Notes: generated by a model not told the origin, from the letters alone. A DNA stretch of 16,474 bases from Bacteroidales bacterium (GCA_029934735.1 JAOZLR010000013.1:4079-20552), one strand, 5' to 3'. Shown: positions 7,164 to 13,844, numbered from the stretch's first letter. Made by a program: numbers and translations.

Positions 7164-7198
7164 CTGAAAGTTGAGTGTTGAATATTGAAAATTAAGCA
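7164..7198 (+). repeat. Upstream heptad repeat block flanking the S23-family gene
   Basis: Starting 6 bases after the mmdD stop are five 7-base units in tandem: CTGAAAG, TTGAGTG, TTGAATA, TTGAAAA, TTAAGCA. The central 25 bases (7171-7195) match 7636-7660 at 23 positions, so the S23-family gene is bracketed by a direct repeat. Confidence 0.75.
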
Positions 7199-7225
7199 TA
7201 TAAAATAAATAAAAACTATAAAAAA

Positions 7226-7582
7226 ATGAAAAACTTTGATTTGGAAGAACGATTTATTGATTATGCTATTGATATTAGTGATGTTGTTGATAAAATTGAT
7301 AATTCAAAATTAGGCAATTATATTGCAGGTCAATTAATCAGAAGTGGGACTTCACCTGCATTGAATTACGGAGAAGCACAAAGTGCAGAGTCAAGGAAAG
7401 ATTTTGTCCATAAACTCAAAATCGTTCTAAAAGAGCTTAAAGAAAGCAGGGTATGTTTAAGAATTTCAGAAAAAAAGCCTCTTGTCACGAATCCAGACGT
7501 ACTGACTACAACAATTAAAGAAACAGAAGAATTGATAGCGATTATATATAAAAGTATCAATACAGCACAATCGAATATGTAG
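7226..7582 (+). CDS. Four-helix-bundle protein, S23 / 23S rRNA intervening-sequence protein family
   Basis: A 118-residue, all-helical protein of the family first seen inside 23S rRNA intervening sequences (PF05635/TIGR02436-like), which is structurally related to the Avd protein of diversity-generating retroelements. The family signature is clear at residues 38-72: QLIRSG, then LNYGEA, AESRKDFVHKLKI and VLKELKE. Such proteins form oligomeric bundles with a basic surface thought to bind nucleic acid, but the cellular role is not established. There is no rRNA or reverse transcriptase here. The gene sits between the delta and biotin-carrier genes of one enzyme complex, bracketed by related 7-bp repeats, which suggests it arrived as a module. 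It is intact and on the same strand, so it is probably cotranscribed. Confidence 0.9.
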   Translation: MKNFDLEERFIDYAIDISDVVDKIDNSKLGNYIAGQLIRSGTSPALNYGEAQSAESRKDFVHKLKIVLKELKESRVCLRISEKKPLVTNPDVLTTTIKETEELIAIIYKSINTAQSNM

Positions 7583-7621
7583 TTATTTTTAAATAATAAT
7601 GACAGCAAAGGGTGATAATAA

Positions 7622-7698
7622 TTGAGCATTGAGTGTTGAGTATTGAATGTTGAAAATTAATCACTAAAAAATAATTAATATTCAATAAACATTGAGCA
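7622..7698 (+). repeat. Downstream heptad repeat block with partial inverted copy
   Basis: Six tandem 7-base units run from 7622 to 7663: TTGAGCA, TTGAGTG, TTGAGTA, TTGAATG, TTGAAAA, TTAATCA. An inverted copy of part of the array follows: TATTGAAT at 7641-7648 is complementary to ATTCAATA at 7680-7687, so the transcript could fold back. ATTGAGCA at 7621-7628 recurs at 7691-7698. The block lies between the S23-family stop and the biotin-carrier ATG at 7722. Confidence 0.75.
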
Positions 7699-7721
7699 AT
7701 GATCAAGTAAGAAAAATATAA

Positions 7722-8153
7722 ATGAAAAACTATAAATTTATAATCCGTGGACATAACTACGATGTTGAGATACAAGACTTTGAAGATAATATCGCAAATA
7801 TTGAAGTTAACGGAACAAAGTATGCAGTAGAGGTTCAACATGAGGTAAAACAGCCTAAAACACCAATTTTTGTCAGGAAGGAGGTCCCCTCCCCTGCAAG
7901 GCGAGAGAGTAAGATTAAAAAGGATATCAGTAGCACAGTATTAGTAAAATCACCTCTTCCCGGAAATATAATGCAGGTATATGTTAAGCCTGGTGATGAG
8001 GTGAAAAAAGGTGACAAGCTGTTGATGTACGAAGCAATGAAGATGGAAAATATGATTTTGGCCGAAAAAGACGGAATAATCGTATCTATTAAAGTTCAGC
8101 CAGGTGACGGCGTGCTTCAGGATGATGTTTTAATTGAAATGAAACAGAGATGA
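7722..8153 (+). CDS. mmdC: Biotin carrier protein of methylmalonyl-CoA decarboxylase (gamma subunit)
   Basis: Carries the carboxyl group on biotin from the alpha subunit to the membrane beta subunit. The 143 residues comprise an N-terminal region of about 42 residues, a Pro/Lys/Arg-rich linker (about 43-68, with KQPKTP and PSPARRES) and a C-terminal biotinyl domain. The domain has the classic EAMKMEN motif; Lys107 is the biotinylated residue. The glycine-rich turns around 81 (PLPGNIM) and GDGV form the ends of the barrel. The stop codon overlaps the start of the beta gene in an ATGA, indicating translational coupling. Acetyl-CoA carboxylase AccB is the alternative but has a different N-terminus and context. 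Confidence 0.92.
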   Translation: MKNYKFIIRGHNYDVEIQDFEDNIANIEVNGTKYAVEVQHEVKQPKTPIFVRKEVPSPARRESKIKKDISSTVLVKSPLPGNIMQVYVKPGDEVKKGDKLLMYEAMKMENMILAEKDGIIVSIKVQPGDGVLQDDVLIEMKQR

Positions 8154-9487
8154 TACGTAAAGCTGTAACCGTAATTAGTATAATCGCTATACTTGCTGTG
8201 CTGTCAGGGTTTATAAATCAAAGCACAGCAAACAAAAATGAATCACAGAAAAGCGAAATTGTAAATCAATCGGACAATTCTGATGTGTCGTCAGATGCGG
8301 AAAAAGGGATAATGCGATTCTGGTCATTTACGGGCTTTGCAAATGCAACGCCGGGGCATATAATAATGATTGTTGTAGGGCTGTTTTTCATTTTTCTTGC
8401 TATCAGGTATGAGTATGAGCCTTTGCTGCTGATTCCGATTGGTGTTGGAGTTCTGATCGGCAATATCCCATTTTTGTTAAATGCAGGCCTTCAACTTGGG
8501 ATTTATGAGGATGGTAGTGTTATGAACTACCTCTATTTTGGTGTATCAAAAGGAATTTATCCACCATTGATTTTTCTGGGAATAGGAGCTATGACAGATT
8601 TCTCATCACTAATTTCCAATCCCCGTCTTATGCTTCTAGGAGCTGCTGCTCAAGTTGGAATTTTTGCAACATTTCTGGGTGCCCTGGCTCTTGGTTTTTA
8701 TCCGGCCGAAGCTGGTGCTATTGGAATTATTGGGGGAGCAGATGGTCCTACGGCCATTTTTCTCTCATCAAAACTTGCTAATGGCATTAATATAATAGGT
8801 CAAACTGCAGCCGGCGACCCGATTTATGTGAAGAACCTGATAGGCCCCATCGCAATAGCTGCTTATTCGTATATGGCACTTGTACCTGTTATCCAGCCCC
8901 CTATAATGAAACTCCTGACATCCAAAAAGGAAAGAGTAATCAGGATGAAACCTCCACGTTCCGTATCTAAGCTTGAAAAAATGTTGTTTCCGATTTTTGG
9001 CCTTTTATTTACTGGTTTCATATCTCCGAGTGCACTGCCTTTACTCGGGATGCTTTTCTTTGGAAACATATTAAAAGAGAGTGGCGTTACAAAAAGACTT
9101 GCCGAAACATCAAGAATATCATTGATTGACATTGTAACGATTCTTCTCGGGTTAACTGTTGGTGCTTCCACTCAGGCAGATGTTTTTCTCACAAGCCAGT
9201 CTATAATGATATTTATCCTTGGTGCTCTCTCTTTTATGATAGCAACAGCCGGGGGTGTTATTTTTGCAAAGGTGATGAATCTGTTTCTTTCAAAAGAGAA
9301 CAGAATCAATCCATTGGTTGGGGCTGCCGGAGTATCTGCTGTACCTGACAGTGCCAGGGTTGTTCAGGTGGAAGGACTGAAAGCCGATCCATCAAATCAT
9401 CTGCTGATGCACGCCATGGCTCCCAATGTGGCCGGTGTTATCGGCTCTGCTGTGGCTGCCGGTATTATGCTGAGCTTTTTGCTATAA
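8150..9487 (+). CDS. mmdB: Sodium-pumping methylmalonyl-CoA decarboxylase beta subunit (OadB family)
   Basis: An integral membrane protein that decarboxylates carboxybiotin and moves Na+ out of the cell. It has 445 residues and about nine or more hydrophobic segments. The family signature IGIIGGADGPTAIFLSSKLA includes Asp198, equivalent to the essential Na+/H+ aspartate of OadB (Asp203 in Klebsiella). FFGNILKESGV and SAVPDSARVVQ mark the second half. An extra N-terminus of about 65 residues precedes the usual OadB start near PGHIIMIVVG: a hydrophobic helix (about 5-22), then a polar Ser/Asn/Glu-rich stretch. It may be a cleaved signal peptide or an added helix. The ATG overlaps the mmdC stop (ATGA). 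This is the last gene of the operon. Confidence 0.93.
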   Translation: MIRKAVTVISIIAILAVLSGFINQSTANKNESQKSEIVNQSDNSDVSSDAEKGIMRFWSFTGFANATPGHIIMIVVGLFFIFLAIRYEYEPLLLIPIGVGVLIGNIPFLLNAGLQLGIYEDGSVMNYLYFGVSKGIYPPLIFLGIGAMTDFSSLISNPRLMLLGAAAQVGIFATFLGALALGFYPAEAGAIGIIGGADGPTAIFLSSKLANGINIIGQTAAGDPIYVKNLIGPIAIAAYSYMALVPVIQPPIMKLLTSKKERVIRMKPPRSVSKLEKMLFPIFGLLFTGFISPSALPLLGMLFFGNILKESGVTKRLAETSRISLIDIVTILLGLTVGASTQADVFLTSQSIMIFILGALSFMIATAGGVIFAKVMNLFLSKENRINPLVGAAGVSAVPDSARVVQVEGLKADPSNHLLMHAMAPNVAGVIGSAVAAGIMLSFLL

Positions 9488-9489
9488 GC

Positions 9490-9553
9490 TCCCCCTAACT
9501 TCTTAGAGGCTTCTTTTATACGTCGTATAACCTCTAAGAAGTTGGAGAGGGAA
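9490..9553. repeat. Long hairpin element between convergent genes (possible terminator or REP-like repeat)
   Basis: AACTTCTTAGAGG (9497-9509) and CCTCTAAGAAGTT (9531-9543) form a perfect 13-bp stem. Inside it, TTATAC (9516-9521) and GTATAA (9525-9530) form a second 6-bp stem with a 3-base loop. The outer flanks (CTCCCCC on the left, GGAGAGGGAA on the right) pair imperfectly and extend the fold. It starts just after the mmdB stop and ends just before the stop of the leftward toxin-like gene, so it could end both transcripts. There is no T-run on either side. The GGAGAGGGAA block also occurs at 3231-3240. Confidence 0.6.
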
Positions 9554-9561
9554 TCATGAAA

Positions 9562-9741
9562 TTATTGATGATCCGATATATGAAAAATAATTAATGAGCC
9601 ATTTTCTTTGATTGCAAACGCACGGTATTTTCTTGTGATTCGGAATTGGTAAATGTTTTTGGATTTTGGTTGTCGTTTTTTTAATTGAACTTCTTGATAA
9701 TGGCCTTCTTGGATTTTTTCATTTGCTTCAAAAACCTTCAT
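9562..9741 (-). CDS. Small RelE/ParE-like protein, putative toxin
   Basis: A 59-residue frame with ATG at 9741 and TAA at 9562-9564. Its first half is helical and basic (MKVFEANEKIQEGHYQ, then KKRQPKSKN). Its second half alternates like beta strands (IYQFRITRKYRAFAIKENG, then SLIIFHISDHQ). A basic N-terminal helical part followed by an R-x-x-x-K-Y-R strand and an I-x-D-H end resembles compact RelE/ParE/HigB-fold toxins. It begins 5 bases after the stop of a small upstream gene, the usual antitoxin-toxin arrangement. The assignment rests on fold pattern and gene order only; no specific subfamily was recognised. Confidence 0.6.
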   Translation of the reverse strand: MKVFEANEKIQEGHYQEVQLKKRQPKSKNIYQFRITRKYRAFAIKENGSLIIFHISDHQ

Positions 9742-9746
9742 AGCAC

Positions 9747-9950
9747 TTAAATATCTAGCAATTTTTTGTTCGATGTTTTTTCAAAGTCGATTAATGCCTT
9801 TTTAGCATCTTCAGGAATAATATTCTCCTCAATTTGCCAAAGGATTTTATATCCATGCAATTCAGCAAGTTCTTCCATCAGCTCCTCATAAGTATTATAA
9901 GTCCGCTGATCAAGATTCTTTATATTTTGCTTTATCGTAAGCGTTGTCAT
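9747..9950 (-). CDS. Small hypothetical protein, putative antitoxin of the pair
   Basis: A 67-residue acidic protein starting MTTLTIKQNI, with a predicted helix TYEELMEELAELHGY and a second helix in the PEDAKKALIDFEKTSNKKLL stretch. It is first in a two-gene leftward operon, 5 bases ahead of the basic RelE/ParE-like protein. Acidic-then-basic gene pairs of this size are typical of type II toxin-antitoxin modules. No DNA-binding motif such as a clear helix-turn-helix or ribbon-helix-helix is evident. The start follows a TATCTTTG box at 9969-9976. Function is inferred from context. Confidence 0.55.
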   Translation of the reverse strand: MTTLTIKQNIKNLDQRTYNTYEELMEELAELHGYKILWQIEENIIPEDAKKALIDFEKTSNKKLLDI

Positions 9951-9966
9951 AATACTGATTATAAAT

Positions 9967-10001
9967 TACAAAGATAATAAATAATTGTTATTGTAAATTA
10001 C
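9967..10001 (-). promoter_or_regulatory. Promoter and possible operator of the toxin-antitoxin-like pair
   Basis: The minus strand reads TATCTTTG at 9976-9969, 19 bases upstream of the first ATG. The box overlaps one arm of an inverted repeat, TTACAA (9967-9972) and TTGTAA (9991-9996). The octamer TAAATTAC also occurs directly repeated at 9962-9969 and 9994-10001. Symmetric sites around the promoter fit self-repression by an antitoxin or complex, though the DNA is very AT-rich and short repeats can arise by chance. Confidence 0.5.
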
Positions 10002-10050
10002 GAATGTTTAATAAGATTAAGTTTTTTTTAATAATTCCCTATTAATTATT

Positions 10051-10058
10051 TATTTTTG
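10051..10058 (+). promoter_or_regulatory. -7 promoter box (TATTTTTG) for the GH109-like gene
   Basis: TATTTTTG matches TAnnTTTG, 39 bases upstream of the ATG at 10098. It also argues against the upstream non-ATG start at 10056, which lies within the box. Confidence 0.5.
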
Positions 10059-10097
10059 GTTCCTGAAAATCTGAAAATAAATTCAAAAAAATCCATT

Positions 10098-11462
10098 ATG
10101 AGCAAACAAATTGATCGTCGTAAATTTTTATTGCAAAGTGCAAAAGCCGGACTGGGACTTACTCTTGGAAGTATTGCAATCAACTCTTATGCCGATGAAA
10201 TACTCCCGGCACTTGATTTTTATCCTTTTAAAACAGAACCACTTGACAAGGTCAGGGTAGGATTTGTGGGTGTTGGAGGAATGGGAACAAGCCATTACAA
10301 TAACCTGCTGAAAATCAAAGGATGTGAAATAGTTGCCGTATCCGATATTGTTGAAAGCAGGGTTAAGCGTGCCCAAAAGATGGCAGAGGATGCAGGTTTC
10401 AAAAAGCCAGATGGCTATTCTGCAAGTCCGTATGATTATAAGAAAATGTGCGAACGTGACGATATTGACCTCATCTATACTGCAACACCGTGGAAGTGGC
10501 ACGTTCCCATTGTTACGGAAGCTATGAAGTCTGATAAACATGCTGCCACAGAAGTGCCGGCTTCTATGACCATTAATGAGAGTTGGGAGATTGTCGAGAC
10601 ATCTGAAAATACGGGCAAGCATTGCATAATGATGGAGAATTGCAATTACGACCGCGATGAGATGATGATTCTGAATATGGTTAAGCAGGGTGTGTTTGGT
10701 GAGTTGCTACATGGTGAATGTGGATATCTTCACGACCTGAGAGCTGTTAAACACGATATGAACGGCGAAGGGGTATGGCGTCGTCAATGGTCAATGGATA
10801 ATAACGGAGACCTGTACCCTACTCATGGCTTGGGTCCTGTTGCACAATGTATGGACATCAACAGAGGTAACTATTTCGATTATCTTGTCTCTTTCGGAAC
10901 AAAATCAAGAGGATTACATCTGTATGCTGAAGATGTTTTCGGTCCTGATAGTTTTGAAGCCAAAGAAAAATTCAAGCTTAGCGATGTTGTTACAACAATT
11001 ATTAAAACAATGAACGGGGAAACTATTGTTGTGACACACGACACAAGCAACCCCCGACCTTATAGCCGCGATATTTTGATTCAGGGTACAAACGGAATAG
11101 TTAGGAAATATCCGGTGGCTAAAGTTCATATTCAGGGAAAATCTCCACAACACAGGTGGGAGGATTTTAATAAATATGAAGAGCAATATTTGCATCCTTT
11201 ATGGAAAAATATGCAAAAAGAGGGCGAAGAATCCGGAGCTGCTCATGGTGGTATGGACTATTTTGAGGATTACAGGTTGATAAATGCGTTACTAAAAGGA
11301 GAAGAGCCTGATATGGATGTTTATGATGCAGCGATGTTAAGCGCAGTTCGTCCCTTAAGCGAAAAATCAATTGAAAGTGGTAGCTGGCCTGTAAAATTTC
11401 CTGATTTCACCAGGGGAATGTGGAAGAATAAACGTACGTTGAAGGTAATGGAAATTAAATAA
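10098..11462 (+). CDS. GH109-like NAD-dependent glycosidase (Gfo/Idh/MocA fold), Tat-exported
   Basis: A 454-residue protein with a twin-arginine signal at the N-terminus (DRRKFLLQSAKAGLGLTLGS, residues 6-25). A Rossmann NAD site follows (GFVGVGGMG, 55-63). Instead of the usual EKP of Gfo/Idh/MocA dehydrogenases it has TEVP (151-154). The segments ATPWKWHVPI, HGECGYLHDLR and LYPTHGLGPVAQ closely resemble alpha-N-acetylgalactosaminidases of family GH109, which keep NAD tightly bound and cleave by oxidation, elimination and re-reduction. The likely role is removal of terminal alpha-GalNAc in the periplasm, but substrates vary in this family. Uridine kinase starts 8 bases downstream, so the two are probably cotranscribed, with no obvious functional link. 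No SusC/SusD genes are nearby. Confidence 0.85.
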   Translation: MSKQIDRRKFLLQSAKAGLGLTLGSIAINSYADEILPALDFYPFKTEPLDKVRVGFVGVGGMGTSHYNNLLKIKGCEIVAVSDIVESRVKRAQKMAEDAGFKKPDGYSASPYDYKKMCERDDIDLIYTATPWKWHVPIVTEAMKSDKHAATEVPASMTINESWEIVETSENTGKHCIMMENCNYDRDEMMILNMVKQGVFGELLHGECGYLHDLRAVKHDMNGEGVWRRQWSMDNNGDLYPTHGLGPVAQCMDINRGNYFDYLVSFGTKSRGLHLYAEDVFGPDSFEAKEKFKLSDVVTTIIKTMNGETIVVTHDTSNPRPYSRDILIQGTNGIVRKYPVAKVHIQGKSPQHRWEDFNKYEEQYLHPLWKNMQKEGEESGAAHGGMDYFEDYRLINALLKGEEPDMDVYDAAMLSAVRPLSEKSIESGSWPVKFPDFTRGMWKNKRTLKVMEIK

Positions 11463-11470
11463 TATTTGTT

Positions 11471-12082
11471 ATGTTAATAATTGGAATAGCAGGAGGTTCG
11501 GGATCTGGAAAAACAACAGTTGTTAAGAAGATAATCGAAAGTCTTCCTTCACATTCGGTATCTGTCATTTCACAGGATTCGTATTATCGTGATAGTGGTC
11601 ATCTCTCTTCTGAGGAAAGATCGAAAATTAACTTTGACCATCCCTCATCAATTGAATTCAAACTGCTTGTCAGCCATATCGACCAGATGAAAGAAGGGAA
11701 AACAATAGATATGCCTATCTATTCATATCTCACTTGTACCAGGGCAAAAGAGACTATGCCTGTTAAGCCCAAAAAGGTTATTATTGTTGAAGGTATTCTT
11801 ATTCTTGCAAATCCAAGCTTAAGAAAAAGGCTTGATATAAAAGTATTTGTTGATGCCGACGATGATGATCGCCTGATGAGAATTATCTGGAGAGATATTG
11901 AAGAGCGAGGCCGTTCGTTTAAAGAAGTCCTCGATCATTATGAAAAATTTGTTAAACCTATGCACTTGCTCTTTATAGAGCCTAATAAGCGATATGCCGA
12001 TATTATTATTCCCCAGGGCGGCAAAAATCAGATAGCTATAGACATACTGACTTCCAAAATTAGAATGAAACTTAACGAGTAG
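11471..12082 (+). CDS. udk: Uridine kinase
   Basis: Phosphorylates uridine (and cytidine) to the monophosphate in pyrimidine salvage. The 203-residue length fits bacterial Udk. The P-loop GGSGSGKT spans residues 8-15. The nucleoside-binding region follows with SQDSYYRD and the FDHPSSIEF segment, then PIYSYLTCTRAKET, and the Walker-B-like strand KKVIIVEGILIL. The lid arginines are in RLMRIIWRDIEERGR. The ATG is 8 bases after the GH109-like gene, so translation is probably linked. A phosphoribulokinase is the alternative, but the length and YDHP-type motif point to Udk. Confidence 0.93.
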   Translation: MLIIGIAGGSGSGKTTVVKKIIESLPSHSVSVISQDSYYRDSGHLSSEERSKINFDHPSSIEFKLLVSHIDQMKEGKTIDMPIYSYLTCTRAKETMPVKPKKVIIVEGILILANPSLRKRLDIKVFVDADDDDRLMRIIWRDIEERGRSFKEVLDHYEKFVKPMHLLFIEPNKRYADIIIPQGGKNQIAIDILTSKIRMKLNE

Positions 12083-12094
12083 GGACTTAATGAT

Positions 12095-12118
12095 TGAATG
12101 TGTGAATGTATGAATGAA
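12095..12118 (+). repeat. Three 8-bp tandem repeats (TGAATGTR) between udk and the glycosyltransferase
   Basis: TGAATG recurs at 12095, 12103 and 12111 with an exact 8-base period. The core resembles the TTGAATG heptads around 7622-7663 but the period differs. It occupies half of the 50-base spacer ahead of the glycosyltransferase ATG. Confidence 0.6.
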
Positions 12119-12132
12119 AGTTATAAAATAAT

Positions 12133-13005
12133 ATGAAAGTTTCCGGTTTTACAATTATCCGCAATGCTGTTAAATTTGATTTTCCTATTGTAGAAGCTAT
12201 TAAATCTATCTTACCGGTATGTGATGAAGTGGTTGTGGCTGTTGGAAATTCCGAAGACGACACACTTGGGTTGATAAAAAGTATTGGATCGCAAAAGGTT
12301 AAGATACTCGAAACAATATGGGACGATACATTAAGAGAGGGTGGAAAAGTTCTTGCCGATGAAACCAATAAAGCCTTTAAAGCAATTTCTCCGGATAGTG
12401 ATTGGGGTTTTTATATTCAGGCTGACGAATGTGTTCATGAAAAATACTTGCCAACTATAAGAGAGTCAATGTTGAAATGGAAGGATAATCCTGAAGTTGA
12501 AGGACTATTATTCAATTATTTACATTTTTACGGCTCGTATGATTATGTTGGAAATTCCAGAAAATGGTACGGGAATGAAATCCGTATAGTTAGAAATGAT
12601 AAGCAGATACACTCCTTCAGGGATGCTCAGGGGTTTCGTAAAAACAACAGGTTGCTGAAAGTAAAGCCCATTAATGCCTGGATGTATCATTACGGATGGG
12701 TGAAAAATCCGAAAACACAATTAGAGAAGAGAAAAGAGTTTGAAAAGATGTGGCACGACGATGAATTTGTGGAGAAAAAAATTGCTGTAAGCGATGAGTT
12801 TGATTACTCTATGATTGATTCTCTGGCAAAATTTGAAGATACACATCCTAAAGTAATGCAGGAGAGAATCAGGAAGCAAAACTGGACCTTCACCTACGAT
12901 CCCACAAAAGGAATCAAGCTACCACCGTCAAAGCAATTTCTCAACTTTCTTGAAAGGATTACCGGCAAAGAGATTGGAAGGTATAAGAATTACAGGAAGG
13001 TTTAA
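12133..13005 (+). CDS. Family 2-like glycosyltransferase
   Basis: A 290-residue cytoplasmic protein with a GT-A type N-terminal half. The opening strand is MKVSGFTIIRNA, followed by VDEVVVAVGNSEDDT-like nucleotide-sugar contacts (residues 30-44). The metal-binding position is the QADE segment (Asp98, Glu99) after the strand DWGFYI. The C-terminal half is rich in Trp, Lys and Tyr and has no transmembrane segment. Similar proteins add sugars to cell-surface glycans or glycoproteins; donor and acceptor cannot be read from sequence. It follows udk by 50 bases on the same strand and may be part of the same transcript. No other surface-polysaccharide genes are in the window. Confidence 0.8.
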   Translation: MKVSGFTIIRNAVKFDFPIVEAIKSILPVCDEVVVAVGNSEDDTLGLIKSIGSQKVKILETIWDDTLREGGKVLADETNKAFKAISPDSDWGFYIQADECVHEKYLPTIRESMLKWKDNPEVEGLLFNYLHFYGSYDYVGNSRKWYGNEIRIVRNDKQIHSFRDAQGFRKNNRLLKVKPINAWMYHYGWVKNPKTQLEKRKEFEKMWHDDEFVEKKIAVSDEFDYSMIDSLAKFEDTHPKVMQERIRKQNWTFTYDPTKGIKLPPSKQFLNFLERITGKEIGRYKNYRKV

Positions 13006-13109
13006 TTATCGTTGAGGGCATATATATCTAAGAAAAAAAAGTGTTTGTATCGAAAATGACAGTAAATTAAGCTTTTTGGACAGCCCTGAATGGGAAATAA
13101 ACAAATTTC

Positions 13110-13757
13110 TTACATCCGCTCCATCATTGCCTTCACAATGTTATCGGCACCATCCCAAATTTGAAGAATATTGGCATCCAGCATATAACAGGGCGTTGTG
13201 AAAACATTATGCTTTACATCACGAATCACATCTCCGTGGTTTGTCTGCTTGTGGGTAGCTCCCATTTTCTCTACAGCTTCGGCAGTACCTTCATCCTGTC
13301 CTATTGTAAGCTCAACATCACCAAACACTTTAGCTACAATAACCGGGGAGATACACAAAGCTCCAATGGGTTTTCCCTGTTCGGCTGTTTTTAATATCGC
13401 ATTACTAACATCATTGTTTATCGAACAGTCAGAACCGTTAAAAGCAAAATCACAAAGGTTTTTAGCTGCCCCAAATCCTCCGGGGAAAATTAATGCATCG
13501 AAACCGGAAGGATTATAATCTTTCAGGTCTTTAATATCTCCGCGGGCTATACGTGCCGATTCAATTAAAACATTTCGGCTTTCATTCATCTCTTCTCCTG
13601 TGATATGATTAATCACATGGTATTGAGGAATATCGGGAGCAAATACTTGATATTCTGCACCCTCTTTCATAATAGCTAACATTGTTAATGTGGCTTCATG
13701 TATCTCGGCTCCATCAAATACACCACAACCCGAAAGCACTACTGCAAATTTTTTCAT
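13110..13757 (-). CDS. elbB: ElbB-like protein of the DJ-1/PfpI (class I glutamine amidotransferase-like) superfamily
   Basis: A 215-residue protein resembling ElbB/ES1, once named for an effect on isoprenoid (lycopene) yield; E. coli ElbB has reported weak glyoxalase activity. Characteristic segments are VVLSGCGVFDGAEIHEA at the N-terminus, FPGGFGAAKNL at 91-101 and the nucleophile elbow IGALCISP, with Cys135 the likely catalytic cysteine. The frame extends upstream of the ATG at 13757, but MKKFAVVLSG is the family's normal start. It is divergent from AMP nucleosidase, whose -7 box is at 13821-13828. A near-match -7 box, TATATTCG on the minus strand at about 13794-13787, may serve this gene. 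Physiological role is uncertain. Confidence 0.9.
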   Translation of the reverse strand: MKKFAVVLSGCGVFDGAEIHEATLTMLAIMKEGAEYQVFAPDIPQYHVINHITGEEMNESRNVLIESARIARGDIKDLKDYNPSGFDALIFPGGFGAAKNLCDFAFNGSDCSINNDVSNAILKTAEQGKPIGALCISPVIVAKVFGDVELTIGQDEGTAEAVEKMGATHKQTNHGDVIRDVKHNVFTTPCYMLDANILQIWDGADNIVKAMMERM

Positions 13758-13820
13758 AATAATAAATTTTATATCATAACACTTTGCGAATATAACAAAT
13801 TTAACTTTGTCCAAAACCAT

Positions 13821-13828
13821 TATCTTTG
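13821..13828 (+). promoter_or_regulatory. -7 promoter box (TATCTTTG) for AMP nucleosidase
   Basis: Exact TATCTTTG, 16 bases before the ATG at 13845, giving a very short leader. The box sits in an 87-base divergent spacer shared with elbB. Confidence 0.6.
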
Positions 13829-13844
13829 CAAAAATTTTAAATAG

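Noticed and set aside
7226..7582. A 23S rRNA intervening sequence or diversity-generating retroelement around the S23/Avd-like gene
   Set aside because: No rRNA sequence surrounds it, and no reverse transcriptase or template/variable repeat pair is visible in the window; only the protein family is shared.
7164..7698. CRISPR array suggested by the regular repeats
   Set aside because: The units are 7 bases long and directly adjacent, with no unique spacers and no cas genes.
10128..10622. 164-residue open frame on the minus strand inside the GH109-like gene
   Set aside because: It lies wholly antisense to a strongly supported gene, is rich in Cys, His and Arg without any family pattern, and has no promoter of its own.
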